Shown piece by piece: positions 24,499 through 33,700 of a stretch of 64,000 nucleotides of DNA. The notes below the pieces were generated by a model. It was not told the DNA's origin. It saw only the letters and a program-made list of their open reading frames with translations, and made no database searches. A program made the position numbers and the translations under genes. The stretch comes from JAIXWP01 sp964428835 (GTDB taxonomy: Bacteria > Bacteroidota > Bacteroidia > Flavobacteriales_D > Sanyastnellaceae). Positions within the stretch are counted from its first letter, which is position 1. Every line of letters starts with the position of its first letter. The stretch is from the NCBI GenBank assembly GCA_964428835.1, contig CAYRZQ010000018.1, forward strand, positions 1-64,000, written 5' to 3'.

Positions 24499-25589
24499 TC
24501 TTTGATTAATCCAATGATTTCATTGTAAACTCGATCTACACTAATATCGTTCATGCAGTGATTGGCACGTGAGCATTTACTTCCATAATAGCAATCGCAA
24601 CCACTCGTAGGCTCCACAATTACGCCCTGGCCGTAAAGTTCGAATTCATATTTATTGAAAATATTATTGAACAATACCATCTTCTTATCCAAGCCCAGAG
24701 CGATATGCATCATCATACTCACTGCAGTGACTATCACATCACAATGACTAACCAACGCAATAAATTCATCCAATTGAAAATGTCCAGGGTAAAAACAACC
24801 GGTCGCTTGGACATAATAACTATTGACGTCGTCTTCATCTTTTCCACCGAGTACGATTGGATAGTAACCGTTTTCTTGAAGTTTTTTTATGAGCGCAATC
24901 CAGTTGTCTTGCGGCCATAGGCGTGTTTGCCAGCGCACTCCACATCCAGTATTCAAACCAATGATTTTCTTACCAGCAGCTTCTTCGTGCAGGGTATTCC
25001 ATTTCGCTGCAAGTTTCTCATTGTAGTTGAGCTTGTATTTTTCTCCTCTAAAATCAAGATGACAGATTTCAAAAATCTCTTCCAAATAGTTTTTGGTGTT
25101 ATGCTTTGAAATATTGTCAAACAATCCGGTTACAAGCTTGTGTTCAGCGGCAGGAGTCGCCGCATCAATATGATGGTTGTTGAGAATAAATCCAAACTTT
25201 TGTGTGCTCGATACTTCTGCAAGTAGGGCGCAAGCCTCGATCTCTTTATCCAGATTGATAGCGATATCGTAGGTCTGAGTTTTTATTTTATAAAATGAAA
25301 GAAAATCAGGTGTATAGATCTCGTCGATCATTTCTTTTGGTAGAACCGCAGGACTCTGAGTCAACCACGTCACGTGACTTTGTGGATGCTCTTGCTTCAA
25401 GCGCGTGAGTAGTGGTGTAGTGCGAATAACATCACCGATAGCTCCAAGTTTGATGATAAGAATCCGTGTTTTGATTGGATCATATTCGTCGCAGGAAGAA
25501 CAAACTTTGCCCCTTTCTTTATTGGGTTTGCAGGGTATGCCTCCACGAAAGAGCCGACAGTCATATTTTATTGAATTGTATTCGGACAT
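24495..25589 (-). CDS. Glycosyltransferase family 9 (heptosyltransferase-like) with Cys clusters
   Basis: A 364-aa GT9 enzyme. The core motif RILIIKLGAIGDVIRTTPLL (residues 43-62) is the ADP-heptose:LPS heptosyltransferase N-terminal signature, and GLNTGCGVRWQTRLWPQDNW marks the nucleotide-sugar domain. Before the core there is an about 40-residue N-terminal extension with four Cys (DCRLFRGGIPCK, then KVCSSC). Near the C-terminus is a second cluster (GCDCYYGSKCSRANHCM). The two clusters could bind a metal or form disulfides. It is the first gene of a two-gene glycosyltransferase unit with the GT4 gene. Transfer to LPS core or another surface glycan is inferred; the acceptor is unknown. Confidence 0.88.
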   Translation of the reverse strand: MSEYNSIKYDCRLFRGGIPCKPNKERGKVCSSCDEYDPIKTRILIIKLGAIGDVIRTTPLLTRLKQEHPQSHVTWLTQSPAVLPKEMIDEIYTPDFLSFYKIKTQTYDIAINLDKEIEACALLAEVSSTQKFGFILNNHHIDAATPAAEHKLVTGLFDNISKHNTKNYLEEIFEICHLDFRGEKYKLNYNEKLAAKWNTLHEEAAGKKIIGLNTGCGVRWQTRLWPQDNWIALIKKLQENGYYPIVLGGKDEDDVNSYYVQATGCFYPGHFQLDEFIALVSHCDVIVTAVSMMMHIALGLDKKMVLFNNIFNKYEFELYGQGVIVEPTSGCDCYYGSKCSRANHCMNDISVDRVYNEIIGLIKE

Positions 25590-25659
25590 GCCGCGAAAAT
25601 AAACTGCTTCTTTGAACTTTCAGCGTTTCTTATGGTTTTGAGGGTTGTATTATTTCATC

Positions 25660-28056
25660 ATGAAACTCATCACCTCCCTTTTTACAGCATTCTTGCTGTC
25701 CACTATCGTTTTGTCACAAGCGACTATCAACGGTTCTGTAGTTGTTAAGGCTACAAATGAACCCATTCCATTCGCTCCTGTTGTCATCCAAGGTACAACT
25801 ACCGGAGCAAATACCGATTTGGATGGAAATTTCAGTATCACTGGTTTAAAGCCAGGACTTTACAATGTTGAATGTAATTACGTAGGTTATAAAAAGCAGG
25901 TCATATTTGAAATTGAAGTTACCATTGACCGACCAGCATTTGTAAAATTTGAATTGGAAGAAATTTCAACAGAAACCAAGACGATTGAAATTGTGGCTTC
26001 TGGGGTTTCGAATGTGGAGGAGTCACCGATTTCTGTGCGCACGATTGGAACCAATGAAATCAAGCGCAATCCTGGTGGTAACCGTGATATTTCCAGAGCA
26101 ATACGCTCTTTGCCTGGTGTTGCCGCTATTCCTAGCTTCCGAAACGATATCATCATTCGCGGCGGTGCTGCCAACGAGAACAGATTTTATATTGATGGTA
26201 TTGAAATCCCGAATATCAACCACTTTGCAACGCAAGGTGCTAGCGGTGGTCCTGTTGGATTGATCAATGTGGATTTGATTCGAGAGGTGGAGTTCTATTC
26301 TGGTGCTTTCCCCGCTGCGCGAGGTAATGCCCTGAGTTCCGTGCTAGAGTTTGGATTTAAAGAAGCTCGAAAAGATAAATGGACTGCAAACTTTGTTGTT
26401 GGCTCAAGTGATATTGGTGTCACAACAGAAGGCCCCACGGGCGACAAGTCTGGTCTTATCCTCTCGGTTAGAAGAAGTTATTTACAAGGTCTTTTCTCTG
26501 TTCTTGGGCTTCCATTTTTACCAACCTACAACGATATCAACTTAAAGTGGAAATACAACATCAACGAGAAAAATCAAATCACCATTATCGGTGTTGGTGC
26601 GTATGATCAGTTTCGCCTAAATACTGATTTGGCGAGTGATACAACGTCTGAGGATTTTTTGAGAAACACCTACATACTTGACAATCTCGTGGTTAATGAG
26701 CAATGGAATTATTCCACAGGTATCAAGTGGGATCGTTTTTCAGAGAAAGGAAGAACTTCTCTCATTCTCAGTCGCAACGCGCTACAGAATGATGCCTTCA
26801 AATATGAAAACAATGACGAAAGTCTTCCAAGAACCTTTGATTACACCAGTCGTGAAACGGAAAATAAACTGAGATTGGAGCATAAACTCAATCTGTCGAA
26901 TGGTTGGAAACTCTTGGTGGGTGCGGGTGCTGAGTATGCGCAGTTCACAGTAGGAAATACGGGCTTTGTTTTCAATCCACTTTTAGACTCAGCGGTGAGA
27001 GTGACTCAAAATACTTCGTTAGATCTCTTCAAGTATGGAGTATTCGCTCAGAGTAGTAAAGTATTACTCGATAATAAACTGATTTTATCTGGAGGACTTC
27101 GTTTGGATGGAAATGACTTCAATACGAGCATGACCAATGCGTTGAATCAATTTTCTCCACGAATTTCATTGAAGTATCGATTTGCTCCGCAATGGAGTTT
27201 CAATGCAAATACAGGTATTTACTATCAACTGCCAGCATATACAGTGCTTGGGTTTGAAACGAATGGTCAATTGATCAATACTGACGCCTCTTATATCAGA
27301 AACGTTCAATACGTTGCAGGTTTCGAATACGACTGGTCTGCACGTAACTCTATCATCACCGTAGAAGGTTTTTATAAAGACTATAGCAACTATCCAATCA
27401 GTATCTCAAAGGGTGTGAGTCTAGCTAACCTCGGAGCCGACTTTGGAGTTATTGGTAATGAAGAACTGGACTTCATTGGTTTAGGTCGCGCTTATGGTGC
27501 AGAGTTCTTATTCCAACAACGCTTTTTTCAAGGGTTTTATGGGATTTTGGCCTACACCTTTGTCAGAAGTGAGTTTACTGACATTCGAGGCAACTATGCA
27601 CCCTCTAGTTGGGATAGCCGACATTTGATAAGCGCCACCGCTGGCAAGCAATTCAAAAACAATTGGGAAATTGGCGGACGATTCTTATTCAGCGGTGGAT
27701 TACCATTCACTCCAGATGATGTAGCGAGCTCAATGCTTATTAGCAATTGGGAAAGGTTTGGTATCGCGCTAAACGATTGGTCGAGGCTGAACTCACAGCG
27801 TATAGAAGCATTTCATCAGCTCGACATAAGAGTGGATAAGAAGTGGTTCTTTACCAAGTGGTCTTTGAATTTATTCTTGGATATTCAGAATATTTATAAT
27901 AGAGAAAATGAGGTAAAACCATTGCTAGACGTGGTGCGCAATAATCAAGGGCAGCCGGTAGTTGACCCCAACAATCCAAACAGCTATCAGCCTAATTTTA
28001 TAAGAAATACAAACGGAACGATATTGCCAACAATTGGAATCATCATAGAGTTGTAA
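25660..28056 (+). CDS. TonB-dependent receptor with carboxypeptidase-like N-domain
   Basis: A 798-aa outer-membrane receptor. The signal peptide is MKLITSLFTAFLLSTIVLSQA (the start at 25660 is preferred to one 15 nt upstream). Next comes a carboxypeptidase-regulatory-like beta domain (residues about 22-110: ATINGSVVVKATNEPIPFAPV, with GLYNVECNYVGYKKQ). The plug domain follows (RAIRSLPGVAAIPSFRNDIIIRGGAANENRFYIDGIEI), then a 22-strand barrel. No SusD partner follows, so it is not a standard polysaccharide locus; the cargo is unknown. The downstream S4 gene begins 10 nt after the stop but has its own promoter overlapping the 3' end. Confidence 0.92.
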   Translation: MKLITSLFTAFLLSTIVLSQATINGSVVVKATNEPIPFAPVVIQGTTTGANTDLDGNFSITGLKPGLYNVECNYVGYKKQVIFEIEVTIDRPAFVKFELEEISTETKTIEIVASGVSNVEESPISVRTIGTNEIKRNPGGNRDISRAIRSLPGVAAIPSFRNDIIIRGGAANENRFYIDGIEIPNINHFATQGASGGPVGLINVDLIREVEFYSGAFPAARGNALSSVLEFGFKEARKDKWTANFVVGSSDIGVTTEGPTGDKSGLILSVRRSYLQGLFSVLGLPFLPTYNDINLKWKYNINEKNQITIIGVGAYDQFRLNTDLASDTTSEDFLRNTYILDNLVVNEQWNYSTGIKWDRFSEKGRTSLILSRNALQNDAFKYENNDESLPRTFDYTSRETENKLRLEHKLNLSNGWKLLVGAGAEYAQFTVGNTGFVFNPLLDSAVRVTQNTSLDLFKYGVFAQSSKVLLDNKLILSGGLRLDGNDFNTSMTNALNQFSPRISLKYRFAPQWSFNANTGIYYQLPAYTVLGFETNGQLINTDASYIRNVQYVAGFEYDWSARNSIITVEGFYKDYSNYPISISKGVSLANLGADFGVIGNEELDFIGLGRAYGAEFLFQQRFFQGFYGILAYTFVRSEFTDIRGNYAPSSWDSRHLISATAGKQFKNNWEIGGRFLFSGGLPFTPDDVASSMLISNWERFGIALNDWSRLNSQRIEAFHQLDIRVDKKWFFTKWSLNLFLDIQNIYNRENEVKPLLDVVRNNQGQPVVDPNNPNSYQPNFIRNTNGTILPTIGIIIEL

Positions 28057-28061
28057 ATTTG
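28034..28061 (+). promoter_or_regulatory. Promoter of S4-domain gene
   Basis: TTG (28034-28036), a 17-nt spacer and TAAATTTG (28054-28061), a full match to the Bacteroidota pattern. The -7 box shares the TAA stop of the receptor gene and ends 5 nt before the S4 gene's ATG at 28067, so the mRNA would be leaderless. Confidence 0.55.
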
Positions 28062-28066
28062 TACTC

Positions 28067-28453
28067 ATGAGGGTTGACAAATATTTATGGTGCATTCGAG
28101 CTTTTAAAACCAGAACCATCGCTGCGACTTATTGCAAGTCAGAAAAGGTTTGGGTGAATGGAGAGCTCATCAAAGCTTCAAGAGAATTGAAGATTGGTGA
28201 TATAATCAAAATCCGAAAAGGACCTGTTCACTTTAGCTTTAAAGTAGTGAGTTTTCCGACCAGCAGGGTAGGAGCGAAGCTTGTTTCAACCTACACTCTT
28301 GACGTCACGGCTCCAGAGGAAATTGAAAAAATGGAGCGCATTCGCTTGCAAGCAAATCTTGATAGACCCCGAGGCTTAGGTCGTCCTACAAAGCGCGACC
28401 GCCGCGAGCTCGACGAATTCTTTGATTTTGATTTTGAAGATGAAAACATTTGA
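28067..28453 (+). CDS. RNA-binding S4 domain protein (Hsp15/HslR-like)
   Basis: A 128-aa protein. The S4 RNA-binding domain fills the N-terminal half: MRVDKYLWCIRAFKTRTIAATYCKSEKVWVNGELIKASRELKIGDIIKI. A basic C-terminal region (RPRGLGRPTKRDRRELDEFFDF) follows. This matches Hsp15, which binds 50S subunits carrying nascent chains on free peptidyl-tRNA and helps recycling of stalled ribosomes. It overlaps the next gene (GNAT) by 14 nt, so the two are probably coupled. Confidence 0.9.
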   Translation: MRVDKYLWCIRAFKTRTIAATYCKSEKVWVNGELIKASRELKIGDIIKIRKGPVHFSFKVVSFPTSRVGAKLVSTYTLDVTAPEEIEKMERIRLQANLDRPRGLGRPTKRDRRELDEFFDFDFEDENI

Positions 28454-28886
28454 AGTTAAAATCATATCTCCCGACTTGACGCGCCCTTTAAGGCATAGAG
28501 TTTTGTGGCCACATATTGAAAAAGTAGAAGATTGTGTCATCGATATTGATGGGCGCGCCGACGCCATTCATTTAGGTGTTTTTGATGGTGAAAAAATAGT
28601 TAGCATCGGAAGTCTCTTCCAGATGGATTCAAATAAAATTCAGTTCGAAAAACAGTATCGCTTACGCGCGATGGCAACGGATCCAGATTATCGCGGCCAA
28701 AATGCAGGACGAGTTCTAATTGAAAAATCCTTTGAATTACTCAAAGAAAAAGGTGTGGATGTGCTCTGGTGTGATGCTCGAAAAATAGCAGTTGGTTTTT
28801 ATGAATCACTTGGTTTTTCCAAGCTTCCAGAAGAGTATGAGGTGCCCAAAATCGGTCCACATTATTTTATGTGGAAAGAGTTGTAG
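28440..28886 (+). CDS. GNAT family N-acetyltransferase
   Basis: A 148-aa GCN5-related acetyltransferase. The acetyl-CoA-binding motif A is RLRAMATDPDYRGQNAGRVLIEKSFE (Q/R-x-x-G-x-G/A type). The motif B region is DVLWCDARKIAVGFYESLGFSKL. The start MKTFEVK at 28440 overlaps the S4 gene by 14 nt. The substrate is unknown: small metabolites, antibiotics or protein N-termini are all possible in this family. The next gene's promoter lies at its very end (28881-28908). Confidence 0.9.
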   Translation: MKTFEVKIISPDLTRPLRHRVLWPHIEKVEDCVIDIDGRADAIHLGVFDGEKIVSIGSLFQMDSNKIQFEKQYRLRAMATDPDYRGQNAGRVLIEKSFELLKEKGVDVLWCDARKIAVGFYESLGFSKLPEEYEVPKIGPHYFMWKEL

Positions 28887-28908
28887 AGACTTCTAATGTC
28901 TATCTTTG
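28881..28908 (+). promoter_or_regulatory. Promoter of aminotransferase gene
   Basis: TTG (28881-28883), a 17-nt spacer and TATCTTTG (28901-28908), followed by CCCGC: the most common form of the Bacteroidota promoter. The start codon is 22 nt further on at 28931. Confidence 0.7.
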
Positions 28909-28930
28909 CCCGCAATTTAAAAATTACAAC

Positions 28931-30127
28931 ATGCCTTCAGTAAGCAATAAAGCGGTTTCAATGCCAGCTTCGCCAATCCGCAAATTGGTGCCTTTTTCAG
29001 AAGCAGCAAAGAAAGCAGGACGCAAAGTCTATCACCTCAACATTGGTCAACCCGATATTGAGACACCAGAAATTGTAATGCAGCGCATCAAAGAGACTCA
29101 AATCAAAGTAATTGAGTACAGCAATTCTGAAGGAATGGCTCAATATCGCAATGGCTTGGTAGAGTATTATACCAGCAAGAATATTCAGATTGATGCTTCG
29201 AACATCATGATCACAACCGGAGGTTCTGAAGCTTTGGTATTTGCATTTATGACGTGCTTTAACCCAGGTGATGAAGTGATCATTCCAGAGCCATTTTACG
29301 CAAACTACAATGGTTTTGCTGTTATGGCTGGGGTAAAGGTGGTGCCGGTGACGGCTTCTATCGAAAATGGGTTTGCTTTGCCTCCAATTGCTGACTTCGA
29401 GTCGAAAATTACCGACAAAACAAAGGGTATTTTAATTTGCAATCCGGGTAATCCTACTGGATATCTCTATAGCCAAAATGAATTGGAACAATTGAGAGAT
29501 TTGGTGAAAAAGAATGACCTCTTTTTGTTCGCCGACGAGGTTTATAGAGAGTTTATGTATGATGGTGCCATTCCTTATTCAGTAATGAATTTGGAAGGTC
29601 TTGATAATAATGTCATCATGATCGATAGCATCAGTAAGCGCTATTCAATGTGTGGTGCTCGCATTGGTGCGATGATTACAAGAAATAAAGACGTGATGAG
29701 TGCCGCGTTGAAATTTGCACAAGCGCGTTTGTCTCCTCCTACATTTGGACAATTGGCGGGCATTGCTGCTCTTGAGACACCGCAATCATATTTTGACGGA
29801 GTAGTGTCTGAATACGTTCACAGACGTGATGTATTGGTAGATGGTCTCAATAAAATTGAAGGAGTAACGTGTCCAAAACCACAAGGTGCTTTTTATTGTA
29901 TTGCACAATTACCAATTGATGACGCAGATGCGTTCTGTCAGTGGATGCTCGAAAAGTTTGAGTACAATAACCAAACGGTAATGATGGCGCCTGCTACAGG
30001 ATTCTATGCGACTCCAGGATTGGGAAAAAACCAAGTGCGTCTTGCTTATGTGCTCAATATAGAGTCTTTGCAGAATGCCGTTAAATGCCTTGAGGAGGCG
30101 TTGAAGGTATATCCTGGACGTATCTAA
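28931..30127 (+). CDS. PLP-dependent aminotransferase, class I/II
   Basis: A 398-aa fold-type I aminotransferase. The PLP lysine lies in DSISKRYSMCGARIGAMI (about residue 235). Other motifs are NIGQPDIETPEIV near the N-terminus, TTGGSEALVFAF, NPGNPTGYLYS and the FADEVYREFMYDG segment with the Asp that contacts the pyridine nitrogen. It is of the aspartate/aromatic aminotransferase type; substrate preference cannot be read reliably. The start at 28931 follows the TATCTTTG promoter, and an in-frame upstream ATG falls before that promoter. It converges on the Crp gene and the two overlap by 4 nt at their stop codons. Confidence 0.93.
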   Translation: MPSVSNKAVSMPASPIRKLVPFSEAAKKAGRKVYHLNIGQPDIETPEIVMQRIKETQIKVIEYSNSEGMAQYRNGLVEYYTSKNIQIDASNIMITTGGSEALVFAFMTCFNPGDEVIIPEPFYANYNGFAVMAGVKVVPVTASIENGFALPPIADFESKITDKTKGILICNPGNPTGYLYSQNELEQLRDLVKKNDLFLFADEVYREFMYDGAIPYSVMNLEGLDNNVIMIDSISKRYSMCGARIGAMITRNKDVMSAALKFAQARLSPPTFGQLAGIAALETPQSYFDGVVSEYVHRRDVLVDGLNKIEGVTCPKPQGAFYCIAQLPIDDADAFCQWMLEKFEYNNQTVMMAPATGFYATPGLGKNQVRLAYVLNIESLQNAVKCLEEALKVYPGRI

Positions 30128-30711
30128 GATTTACTTTTTTCTAATATTTGTTTTTTCACTCTGCTGAGTGCTTCAGGAGTTATGCCGAGGTACGACGCAA
30201 TGTGATGTTGTGCTACACGCAGTTCCATGTGCGGATACTTTTTTACCAGATTCAAGTATCGCTCCTCTGCACTTTTACTCATATTAGAAATCATGCGCTG
30301 TTGCGACGCCACCAGCGCATTCTGAATCAAGATACGAAATGATCGCTCCAGCTTGGGAACTTGAGCATACAACCATTCCATATCTTGACGATCGAATAAA
30401 AAAAGTTCGCACTCTTCCAATGCCTCGATGGTATAATCTGCTGGCTGGCCGGTGACAAAACTCATAATGTCGCCTGCCCACCAATCCTCAAAACCAATCT
30501 GAACAACGTGCTCATGGGCTTTATCGTCCGTGTAGTACATCCGAAAACACCCCTTATTCACGTAATACTGATACTTGCAAACGTCTCCTGCAGCGGATAT
30601 AACTTCCTTTTTTTTAAAAGTCTTGACAATGATTTTTTTGGTAATAAAATCAAACTCAGCATTGTTAATACTGATGCGCCTTTCAAGATGTTTGCGAAGA
30701 TTATCGAACAT
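30124..30711 (-). CDS. Crp/Fnr family transcriptional regulator
   Basis: A 195-aa regulator. An N-terminal cyclic-nucleotide-binding-like beta roll (KTFKKKEVISAAGDVCKYQYYVNKGCFRMYY) lacks the full cAMP-binding RxSA motif. A long dimerisation helix follows, then a C-terminal helix-turn-helix (VAQHHIASYLGITPEALSRVKKQIL), as in the compact Crp-like proteins common in Bacteroidota. No Cys cluster for an Fe-S centre is seen, so it is not an Fnr oxygen sensor. Its ATG overlaps the stop codon of the upstream PNGase F-like gene by 1 nt (TAATG), suggesting coupled translation. Effector and targets are unknown. Confidence 0.9.
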   Translation of the reverse strand: MFDNLRKHLERRISINNAEFDFITKKIIVKTFKKKEVISAAGDVCKYQYYVNKGCFRMYYTDDKAHEHVVQIGFEDWWAGDIMSFVTGQPADYTIEALEECELFLFDRQDMEWLYAQVPKLERSFRILIQNALVASQQRMISNMSKSAEERYLNLVKKYPHMELRVAQHHIASYLGITPEALSRVKKQILEKSKS

Positions 30712-33700
30712 TATTCAACTGAAAGTTTTATTGTTTGAGAGTGGTGTCCATCTGAGACGTTAACCATATAAAGCCCTGCGGGCAAATTGGCCAGGTTTAA
30801 GGTAATATCCTGAGAGTTGTCATTTCTTACCTGCTGCTGCTCAAAACAAAGCGAGCCTCCCAAATTGAATATTTTAACCGAGATATTACTGCCCATTCCG
30901 TAGGTGCGCAAACGAGCCTCACCACTTGCTGGATTTGGGAAAATCAGAACTTTAGATCCATGAATTATCGGTTCTTCAATATTGACAGTAAGATTAGTGG
31001 CAAAATAAAAATAGTGATCGATTTCTCTACCAAAGTCCGCATTGAACATTCTGAAATCAGGACCATTAACGCGATCAAGAGCTGCCGAGCCATTTCCGTC
31101 GTTATTTGCAAAAAAGCTAAGTCCATCGCCGCCATTATCATTAAGCTTAAAACGATAGCAGCCTTGATTGAGGGTCAAAGTATCACGGTAAGTTGTGTTG
31201 GCAAGAGGGAAAGATGTGCGCTGAGCTACAATGTTGTCGTTGATATCATACAGTGCCCAAGAATTTTCCTGATTGGCATTGTTCGTTCTAACTACCACAA
31301 TTATTCGATTTTCATTAAGCGCAGTGTATGAATAAACCGGTGGACGGTTGAATTTGCTTTCCGCATGATTGTTTGACTCGTTTTCGTCACCGCTTAGGTC
31401 AACAATGAAATTTAGAAGACCGCTTCCTCCTTCCCACATAATAGGGTCACTGTATGTAAGTTCGACCACAGCACTTTCCATGAAATCAAGGTTTCCAGTC
31501 CACTCAAAAGTTTGTGTAGCGCCACCTGCAACTCGGTATGTGAGAGTAGCAGCAGTGACTGGTTGTGCTCCTCTATTCCTAATCACAACTTTCGGATTAT
31601 CGCACATAGGGTTCATTCGGCTATCAATTTTCCAATTACTCGGAGCAATTATTCTATCAATTTCCAAATCGTTTTGTTGATTTATTGGACCATAGAAAAT
31701 TGCTTGTGATTCGGTGACATAGTTTCCATAAGGATCGTGTTCTATGTCATAATCAACTGAGACTTCATTGTTTGTCACAAATGGAGTTAATTCAAATTCT
31801 TGTATCGTACCTTCTTGACCTGGGCACCAACCTGCGCGCGCATAAATCCAAGTACCTCCTTGCGGATAAAGAGGATTTAAATCACAGTCCTCCATGATTT
31901 CCCAGCTCCACTCGGTGTCTCCATTGACTTCTACACGATGTGTATTGAAGCAAAACTCTCCACAGTTATTGTTGTCGAAGCCAAAGCCATGACCTGTTAC
32001 TGTGGTGCGAAGTTTTACACCAACTTCATCTTCCTCCCGAGTGAGCGTTCGTTCGGTAACATTTTGATCAAATGTGTTCAGTTGAAAGTCACCATTCCAC
32101 ACATTTTCTATTCGCTTCACTTCACGAACTTCAGGACCCTCAATAAACACAAACTTTAAATCAAGGAGTTCTTGCCAATTTCCAGCTTCTAATTCCACTT
32201 CCCCATGCAACAAAGGTTCGAAGTCTGTAACATCGTAAATCCATGTCCAACCATCGGGTCCTAAAGTGAGATTGATTCCATAAGGAGTAATGTATCTGCC
32301 TAATTCAATTCTATTCTTCACAAAAAATGGTTCCTGATAATAGTCGATTATCTCGTTATTGATGGAGTAGGATCCTGCGATAGCAGTTGAGTCCAATTTC
32401 ATTCCTGTGGGAGAAAATATGTAGGAATATCCTCCTTGCCAATGGTATGAACGGCTTATGACGACTGGCTCATAGTTTTGAATTTCAAACTCCTCCAAGG
32501 AAGTTTGAGGACGTTCCCAAACAAAGGATCCAATTGTATTTTCGGAAACAGATGTATAGTCACCTCTGTAAAATGTAACAGCAGGACGCTGACTCACAGC
32601 GGTCGCTCCTAAAAAGAGCTGATCGCCTGGAACTAATCGGCGATGAGGGCTTCCAACGTGATAACTTGAAAAATTACTATTCCAATCGTCAGTTAAGTCA
32701 TAATTTGGATCATCGAATTTATGATATAGCAGAACGTCTGGCGAAAATGTCGATATCGGGATTACACCAGTACGCATCAATGTCAAGATATCTGATGCTG
32801 GCAAGGTGCTTTTCAAAATAACAAATTCATCCAATGCGCCGTTGTAGAAGTTGACAAATGAGGAAGCGCCTCCAATGGTAAGTCTGACTATTTCTCCGAT
32901 GCTCTTGGTCATTCCCGTGAGCGCATGAAATTGAACGCCATTCACAAAAATTCGCATCACCCCAGTGCTCGCGTCCTTTGTGAATGCCCAATGATTCCAT
33001 TTGCCTTCATACTGGGACTCGCCAGCAATTTTATCGATGCGGTCGTAACCGTTATTATCCGCGCCGCAGTCCCAATAAACGCGACCATTACTCCATGGCG
33101 TATGCGAATTGAGCACTCGCGCATTCATACTGTTGACCGCCTCGAACGTCGTACCATTTTCAGGTTGGAATGCAGGGTCTCCAAACATCCAAAATGCAAC
33201 GGTGATGTTATTGTTTAGCTGGCTAAGCTGGTCGATGTGAGCAACTACCAGGTCTCGTTCATTAAAGTGAGCGCTGAGATTGCTTTGATGACTCTCCACA
33301 CCTCCAATTACAGACGATTCGGAGACTATAGGAATTGTACTTAAAAGTTGATAGTTTGTATATGAAAACTCTATGCTAATGTCTGACGTACCATTCCAAA
33401 CGAATGGAGTGGAGAAGAAGAAGTCCACATTTTCATTAGCTGAAAACTCTGTATCGCTATCGTAAACGGTAGTCCAGTTATTTTCAATGAAAGTATTGAG
33501 ACCAGTAATAAGTCCTTGACGAATTCGAATCTTTAATCTTTTTACCAAACCCGAGTTGTCTCCAGCCTCAAGGCTAATTTTATCAATTTCACCAGCGGTG
33601 AGGCCCATCGCATTGAGTTCTTCATTGGTCCACACAAATTGTGACCTTCCCGCTAAAGAATTTCCAAAAAGAGAAAGAGTCCCATTCGTATTGAGAGGAG

